45,005 nt of DNA, from assembly GCA_022562085.1 (NCBI GenBank), contig JADFPY010000005.1, positions 1-45,005 on the forward strand. Reading direction: 5' to 3'. The position numbers and the translations under genes were made by a program. This document shows, in pieces, positions 40,480-45,005 of the stretch. The number at the start of each line of letters is the position of its first letter. Positions within the stretch are counted from its first letter, which is position 1. This DNA comes from a candidate division KSB1 bacterium (GTDB lineage Bacteria; Zhuqueibacterota; Zhuqueibacteria; Oceanimicrobiales; Oceanimicrobiaceae). Below the pieces are notes generated by a model that worked only from the letters and a program-made list of their open reading frames with translations, had not been told where the DNA came from and did no database searches.

Positions 40480-41091
40480 TCATCCTAATTTTTTCATCCT
40501 CGCAGAACTCAGCAGCTTTGTGACGCGAACGCCAAAATGTTCGTCTACGACAACCACTTCACCTTGGGCGATTTTGCTCTGATTCACGTAAATGTCGACC
40601 GGCTCATCTGCCATCTTATTCAACTCGACAATTGAACCCCGGCCTAATTGCAAAATATCACCAAAATTCATATCCTTGCGTCCAAGCTCAACTGTGATCT
40701 GCAAGTTGATGTCCAGCAATAAATCTAAATTCTTGATGCTGGTTTCCGGGACACTTTCAACCTCTTCCGCCTGATCGGCTTCTTCCTGCTCCGCCATCGC
40801 ACGCACAGGCTCGTCAGCAGCAATCTCCTCAGGAGCCTCATCAGGCTTAGCCAAACCGGCCTCGGCCCCGGCGGCTTCCTCTTCTGCCATAGCCATCATG
40901 GCTTCTTCGGCCGCTGCTTCCTCGGGACTCTTTTCAACCTCCCCTGAACCCGCTTGCGGCTCGGCTTGGGCTTCTTCGGCCGCTGCTTCCTCGGGACTCT
41001 TTTCAACCTCCCCTGAACCCGCTTGCGGCTCGGCTTGGGCTTCTTCGTTTTCGAAAGGTCCCGTCATTTCTTCTTTAAGTTCGTCTGCCAT
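40480..41091 (-). CDS. fliN: Flagellar motor switch protein FliN with Glu/Ala-rich extension
   Basis: A 203-residue protein. The C-terminal 80 residues are the SpoA domain of FliN ('[20 protein letters not shown]', [20 protein letters not shown], '[20 protein letters not shown]', FGVRVTKL), part of the C-ring. The N-terminal 120 residues are acidic and low in complexity and hold two exact 23-residue repeats coded by an exact 69-bp tandem duplication. The usual partner gene fliM does not precede it; fliL does. FliM must be encoded elsewhere. Confidence 0.93.
   Translation of the reverse strand: MADELKEEMTGPFENEEAQAEPQAGSGEVEKSPEEAAAEEAQAEPQAGSGEVEKSPEEAAAEEAMMAMAEEEAAGAEAGLAKPDEAPEEIAADEPVRAMAEQEEADQAEEVESVPETSIKNLDLLLDINLQITVELGRKDMNFGDILQLGRGSIVELNKMADEPVDIYVNQSKIAQGEVVVVDEHFGVRVTKLLSSARMKKLG
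40901..41038 (-). repeat. Exact 69-bp tandem duplication in fliN
   Basis: Two adjacent copies (40901-40969 and 40970-41038) are identical base for base and a partial third unit of about 9 bases follows. The unit keeps the reading frame and codes [20 protein letters not shown] plus AAA. Confidence 0.95.
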
Positions 41092-41127
41092 AATTCAATA
41101 AAGCTTATTTCGATATGCCGTCTAATG

Positions 41128-41634
41128 TTATTGCATGATGTACTTTTTGAAGTAAACTTTACTGAACTTTCCTTCTTTCATTCGACTGTTTATTAGTTTC
41201 AGGATTTCTTTTTTCAAAAGGCTTCTTTTTGATATGTCCAATAACTCTGCCTCAGTCTTATTCGTCAATAATGTATTTATTGCATCGCGAAACCAGATTT
41301 CCTTGCTTTCTGCTTCGGTAATCACTTTCTCCTTTTTGGCTTCCAAGCCAATTTCCATCACCAAATATCTTTTTCCGGAAGTGTTGGCAGGGTTAATTAC
41401 AATATCACCAAGTTCAAAAAAGTATCCCACTTCCAAATTATTCGTTTTTTGGGCATTTTTTCCCTTATTGGGATGCTCTAACAAAACGTTGAATACCAGA
41501 AAATAAGCGCCAACAGCCTGGGCAATGAGAATTGTCGGAATCAGGATAAATTTCAATAATCCTCCTTTACCCGCTTTCTTATCATCGGATTTTTTTTCTA
41601 ATTCTTGATTTTTATCAATATCTTCGTCAGCCAT
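41128..41634 (-). CDS. fliL: Flagellar basal body-associated protein FliL
   Basis: A 168-residue single-pass membrane protein: charged N-terminal tail, one helix (about 26-50, 'LLKFILIPTILIAQAVGAYF') and a periplasmic domain with 'YFFELGDIVINPANTSGKRY' LVMEIGLEAK and 'REAILALL'-like segment in the form FRDAINTLLTNKTEAELL. FliL surrounds the stator and supports torque. It is placed between motB and fliN, with 36 bases to fliN. Confidence 0.9.
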   Translation of the reverse strand: MADEDIDKNQELEKKSDDKKAGKGGLLKFILIPTILIAQAVGAYFLVFNVLLEHPNKGKNAQKTNNLEVGYFFELGDIVINPANTSGKRYLVMEIGLEAKKEKVITEAESKEIWFRDAINTLLTNKTEAELLDISKRSLLKKEILKLINSRMKEGKFSKVYFKKYIMQ

Positions 41635-41655
41635 AATTCATTATCTTTCAAAAGG

Positions 41656-42366
41656 TTAATATTTGAGATTTAGCAGCACTCTTCTATTCTTGGCGCGATT
41701 GACCGGCGAATCATTAGCGGCAATTGGTTTATGTTCGCCGAAACCGGCAATTATAAGTTTAGCAGGATGAATATTTTCATGGTTCACAAAATGCCTGACC
41801 ACATTTAAAGCCCTTTGAATGGACAGCTCCCAATTTGAAGGATATTCCTTCGTTTGGATAGGAAGGTTGTCCGTATGTCCCTCGACTCTTATTTGCTTCG
41901 CGTCTTCAAACAATGTTTTGGCAATTAAAGATAACAAGTTGAAATAGGTCGGCTTGAGCTTTGCCTTGCCGGAATCGAACAACATATTTTCTTTCATCTG
42001 AATATAAACTTCGCCGCCTTGCTCTTCGATGCTGATTTTGTCTTCTATTTTTTGCTTTTTAATTTCCTCGCGCAACTTTTCAACGTGATCCAAAATGCTT
42101 TTTTGTTTAAGTTGTTGAGGATTCTGGGTCTTCGGTGAAAACCAACTTTGGTCGGGTCGAAGCTTTTTCTGTACTCCCAAAACACCCAGGGCGCCTTGCA
42201 GCGACCCCATCGCCATTTTAAACTTGTCTAATTCCATTGTAGAGAAAGACATAATGAGAATGAAAAAACACATCAACAACATCATCATATCGGCGAAAGT
42301 TGCCATCCACGCCGGCGACGATGGTTCATCATCTTCCTCTTCCTGTTTCTTTTTTTCGTCACTCAT
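41656..42366 (-). CDS. motB: Flagellar stator protein MotB
   Basis: A 236-residue stator subunit: short charged N-terminus, one helix (about 19-42) with the ion-binding Asp26 in WMATFADMMMLLMCFF, and a C-terminal OmpA-like peptidoglycan-binding domain ('IRVEGHTDNLPIQTKEYPSN', 'RAKNRRVLLNL'). The helix resembles sodium-type PomB (TFADLMSLLMCFF) more than proton-type MotB, so sodium coupling is possible. It begins one base after the motA stop. Confidence 0.94.
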   Translation of the reverse strand: MSDEKKKQEEEDDEPSSPAWMATFADMMMLLMCFFILIMSFSTMELDKFKMAMGSLQGALGVLGVQKKLRPDQSWFSPKTQNPQQLKQKSILDHVEKLREEIKKQKIEDKISIEEQGGEVYIQMKENMLFDSGKAKLKPTYFNLLSLIAKTLFEDAKQIRVEGHTDNLPIQTKEYPSNWELSIQRALNVVRHFVNHENIHPAKLIIAGFGEHKPIAANDSPVNRAKNRRVLLNLKY

Positions 42367-42367
42367 T

Positions 42368-43147
42368 TCAACCCTCCTCTTCGGCGCCTGCCATTGTTTT
42401 CCGTTCCGCCGGAGTGAGGTAAGTCACCAATTTGCTTTGAATCACTCTTGGGGACTCCTCAGCCTGAATAGCCATGACGCCCATTAACAGCATTTCCTTA
42501 AATTGAATCTCTTGTTCAGAACGCTGCTTTAACTTACCGGCCATGGGCAGGAAGAAAAGGTTGGCGAATAAAGCGCCATAAAAAGTGGTGATCATGGCCA
42601 TCGCCATTCCGGGACCAACCGATGCAGGATCATCCAAATGTTGCAGCATCTGAATGAGGCCAATCAGAGTCCCAATCATCCCAAAAGCAGGGGCATAGGT
42701 TCCCATTGCCGAATACATCCTCTGGCCGATCTTATGTCTTTGCGTCATGATCGCCAGCTCTGCATCCATTAGTTTGCTTAAATCTTCATTTTCCGTTCCG
42801 TTGACAACATGCTGCAAAGTGACTCTCATAAAGTCCTCATCGACGTTGTTGAGGTCTTCTTCAATTGCAAGCAAGCCGTTTGTTCTGGCCTTCTTCGATA
42901 TATCCACAATCTGATCGATGTATTTTGACGATGGCATGATTTCTTCTTTGATAACCTTTTGCGTGACTTTCATTACACCGATTACATCTTCCATTGGGAA
43001 GTTAACTAAAGTCGCGGCAAAGGTTCCCCCGAGAACAATCAGTAATGAAGGAATGTCAAAAAATGCCGCAACGCTACCGCCCATTAACATTGAAACTATC
43101 ACAAGTCCCAAGCCTGCAACAATGCCGATGACTGTGCCTTTGTCCAT
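42368..43147 (-). CDS. motA: Flagellar stator protein MotA
   Basis: A 259-residue four-helix stator protein starting MDKGTVIGIVAGLGLVIVSM. Typical parts are FFDIPSLLIVLGGTFAATL, 'MYSAMGTYAPAFGMIGTLIG' and 'MAMAMITTFYGALFANLFFL'. The ITTFYG segment resembles the sodium-type PomA. ATG 43147 is chosen over an in-frame TTG at 43168; AGGA lies about 10 bases before it. It forms the torque ring with MotB. The 209 bases upstream to flgE contain a hairpin and no flbD gene. Confidence 0.93.
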   Translation of the reverse strand: MDKGTVIGIVAGLGLVIVSMLMGGSVAAFFDIPSLLIVLGGTFAATLVNFPMEDVIGVMKVTQKVIKEEIMPSSKYIDQIVDISKKARTNGLLAIEEDLNNVDEDFMRVTLQHVVNGTENEDLSKLMDAELAIMTQRHKIGQRMYSAMGTYAPAFGMIGTLIGLIQMLQHLDDPASVGPGMAMAMITTFYGALFANLFFLPMAGKLKQRSEQEIQFKEMLLMGVMAIQAEESPRVIQSKLVTYLTPAERKTMAGAEEEG

Positions 43148-43302
43148 GAATTCTTTTTCCTTAATCAATTCCGGACATCACGCCTCTGCTAACCCATCCT
43201 GGTCAAGGAGGAAGAGAGGGTGCTGCCCGGAAATTTATTAGATCCGTCTAATTAAATCATGATGGCGGCAATAAATGAAGTGATATCCGCAACCACTTTT
43301 AT

Positions 43303-43329
43303 GACGGAGGCCGCTACGGCAACTCCGTC
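43303..43329. repeat. Hairpin between flgE and motA
   Basis: GACGGAG (43303-43309) pairs with CTCCGTC (43323-43329) and an inner GCCG-CTA-CGGC extends the stem with a two-base bulge. It lies 28 bases after the flgE stop. No T-run follows on the - strand, so it may stabilise the 3' end of the flgE message or be a repeat. Confidence 0.55.
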
Positions 43330-43356
43330 ACTATCACATTACCTTAATTAATTAAA

Positions 43357-44991
43357 TTATCTCTTCAACTGGGTAACTTCACTTAAAAACTGATCGCTTA
43401 CCGTAATCACCCGGGCGTTGGCTTGAAAAGCACGCTGGGCAATAATCATATCGGTAAATTCAGCCGCTAGATCCACATTGGAAGCTTCCAAAGTACCCGA
43501 AAAAATCGACGCAGGTAAATCCTCGCCGGCTTTACCAATCGAAGGGATTCCCGTCGTGCCCGATGTCCGGTAAATATTGTTGCCAATATGAGTCAAACCT
43601 TCCGGGTTGTTGATCTTTGCCAGAGCAATTTGCGCGATCGTTCTGCTTCGACCGTTCGTAAACGCGCCAACCAAACGGCCCCTTTCGTCAATTGAAAAGG
43701 CGCTTAAAGTGCCGTGCGCCTGACCATCTTGATATGGCATTAAAACAGATGATTGACCGGCAAATTGCGTGACTCCGCTAAACCCGGTACTATTTTCGAA
43801 ATCCAAATTGATAATGACATCATCGGCTCCATTCCCCGGCGAAAAGTTTAGAAGGGGCTGGCCATTATCGTAAACAATGGTATCCAGCGAGCCGGTGGGT
43901 TTAAAAGTAATTGTTCCGGTACTCCCTTCATTAATTACTTCATTACCTGAAAAACCCACTTTAAAAGTCCACTCGCGTGCATTCTCAGTTTTAGTGAAAG
44001 TAACGTTCAAAGTATGCTTCGAACCGAGACTATCGTAGACTTCAACCGAGGATGAAGTTTGCGGTGAAAAGCCTTTTGCGGTGTTCACGAAGCCGGGCAG
44101 ATCAATGACGCCGGTATTGCCCGGATCCGCTGACAAAGTAATTGTCGTCTGACTTTCACCAAAAGCAAGATCGTTTAAAACGATGCTGCCATTCACTAGA
44201 GTGGCGGCGCCGTTAAAAGATGCCGATATGGAAGCTAACAGACCATCAATGGTTGTTCCATCATTGGCTGCGCCGTAAGTGAATGTGGCAGAAACAACCG
44301 ACCCATCCGAATTAGTCCCGTTAATATTGATTATGTCACCATCCACCAGCGGTGTGGTTGTTTGAGTTAAACTATTCAAAGTATCGGCGCCGACCGCCGG
44401 GGCGCCTGCAACCGTGAAGGTTTGATTGGCTGTCCACTCCTCCCTGACCGGAGTTGCAGTGGCGTCTAAATTCCCTGCAATTGCTAAATTTTGAGTAGAG
44501 ATGGCCGGCGAAATAACCGATGCATCGAAAGTGATATTGCCTAATTGAGCTGTCGCTGATAAATCACCTTTCAAATCTGCGGTCCAACCTTGAACGGTCA
44601 GGCCATTTGCATTCACAAGACGGCCATTGCCGTCAAAGTGCATATTCCCTGCACGAGTGTACAGCTGAGTGTTACCATCGCTGAGGACAAAAAAACCGTC
44701 TCCTTCAATACCAAGGTCGGTTTGTTTACCCGTGGTCTGAAGAATTCCCTGGCTGAAATCCCGCTCGATACTATTGGCGCGAACGCCCAATCCGACGAAG
44801 AGCGCGTTCTTCGTGCCACCGGATGCTGATTCCGTTGAAGATTGAATCAACTGACTCAACTCTTCAGCGAAATTGATCCGCGAGGTTTTAAAACCGATGG
44901 TGTTGATATTGGCGATATTGTTACCAATAATATCCATCTTTAACTGGTTGTTTGATAAACCAGAAACACCTGCAAACAATGCTCGCATCAT
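43357..44991 (-). CDS. flgE: Flagellar hook protein FlgE
   Basis: A 544-residue hook protein, complete in the window. It starts MMRALFAGVSGLSNNQLKMD with NNIANINTIGFKTSRINFAE, has 'LGIEGDGFFVLSDGNTQLYT' and a long variable middle with 'VEVYDSLGSKHTLNVTFTKT', and ends 'EFTDMIIAQRAFQANARVIT' VSDQFLSEVTQLKR. A GGAGGA site (45000-45005) stands at the window edge before the ATG. It is the first flagellar gene in this window; upstream genes such as flgD are expected just outside. Confidence 0.95.
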   Translation of the reverse strand: MMRALFAGVSGLSNNQLKMDIIGNNIANINTIGFKTSRINFAEELSQLIQSSTESASGGTKNALFVGLGVRANSIERDFSQGILQTTGKQTDLGIEGDGFFVLSDGNTQLYTRAGNMHFDGNGRLVNANGLTVQGWTADLKGDLSATAQLGNITFDASVISPAISTQNLAIAGNLDATATPVREEWTANQTFTVAGAPAVGADTLNSLTQTTTPLVDGDIININGTNSDGSVVSATFTYGAANDGTTIDGLLASISASFNGAATLVNGSIVLNDLAFGESQTTITLSADPGNTGVIDLPGFVNTAKGFSPQTSSSVEVYDSLGSKHTLNVTFTKTENAREWTFKVGFSGNEVINEGSTGTITFKPTGSLDTIVYDNGQPLLNFSPGNGADDVIINLDFENSTGFSGVTQFAGQSSVLMPYQDGQAHGTLSAFSIDERGRLVGAFTNGRSRTIAQIALAKINNPEGLTHIGNNIYRTSGTTGIPSIGKAGEDLPASIFSGTLEASNVDLAAEFTDMIIAQRAFQANARVITVSDQFLSEVTQLKR

Positions 44992-45005
44992 GGTGTTGGT
45001 CCTCC

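Noticed and set aside
40901-41038. CRISPR-like or regulatory repeat
   Set aside because: The two 69-bp copies are directly adjacent without spacers and are in frame in fliN, so they are a coding tandem duplication.

Overview
The window looks like a chromosomal segment of a motile, diderm (Gram-negative type) bacterium. The outer-membrane evidence is a TonB-dependent receptor plus genes for flagellar L- and P-rings. The FtsX-type permease, the deoxyhypusine-synthase-like gene, the pyruvoyl arginine decarboxylase and the many short palindromic intergenic repeats would suit an uncultured FCB-group lineage such as Calditrichota/KSB1-like bacteria. This placement is inference from gene style; there is no rRNA or other marker in the window. 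No tRNA, rRNA, CRISPR array or transposase was seen.

Region 1 (1-11.4 kb, + strand) is accessory and mostly metabolic. It starts with a repeat-bearing gene-free stretch, a small unknown gene, a MacB/FtsX-type ABC permease that ends in a strong terminator, and an alpha/beta hydrolase. A likely catabolic or uptake group follows: a Rieske ring-hydroxylating-type oxygenase, a secreted sugar/sorbosone-dehydrogenase-like beta-propeller, a secreted VOC/glyoxalase-like protein and a TonB-dependent receptor. A 29-codon relic of a second VOC gene lies just after the receptor. A small four-helix membrane protein and a Tat-exported ankyrin-type protein close the region.

Region 2 (11.4-14.5 kb, - strand) is a polyamine operon: pyruvoyl arginine decarboxylase, agmatinase family, a deoxyhypusine-synthase-like enzyme and a DUF1499 protein. 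Arginine -> agmatine -> putrescine -> probably homospermidine is the simplest reading. A 12-bp perfect inverted repeat lies in the leader. A lipoprotein alpha/beta hydrolase (proline iminopeptidase-like) and a small coiled-coil protein follow on the + strand.

Region 3 (16.1-45 kb, - strand) is one long flagellar cluster. In transcription order it holds flgE, motA, motB, fliL, fliN, fliO, fliP, fliQ, fliR, two HD-GYP-family genes, flhB, flhA, flhF, a small membrane gene, fliA, a Lys-rich small gene, an AMIN-domain membrane gene, flgF, flgG, flgA, flgH, flgI, flgJ (fused to a lytic transglycosylase), flgN, flgK, flgL, a TPR gene and two glycosyltransferase-TPR genes. It encodes the export gate, rod, rings, hook, junction proteins, stator, sigma-28 and likely a glycosylation arm. 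A good sigma-54 (-24/-12) promoter stands before flgF. Missing from their common places are fliM, flhG, flgM and fliW/csrA; they may lie outside the window.

Oddities worth attention are FlhB with NPTR instead of NPTH, an HD-GYP protein whose HD is YD beside one with an intact motif, FlgH without a lipobox cysteine, an exact 69-bp duplication in fliN, palindromic repeats read in frame at the start of the AMIN gene, and a three-palindrome repeat element present three times between flagellar genes. Residue numbers and repeat positions were counted by hand.
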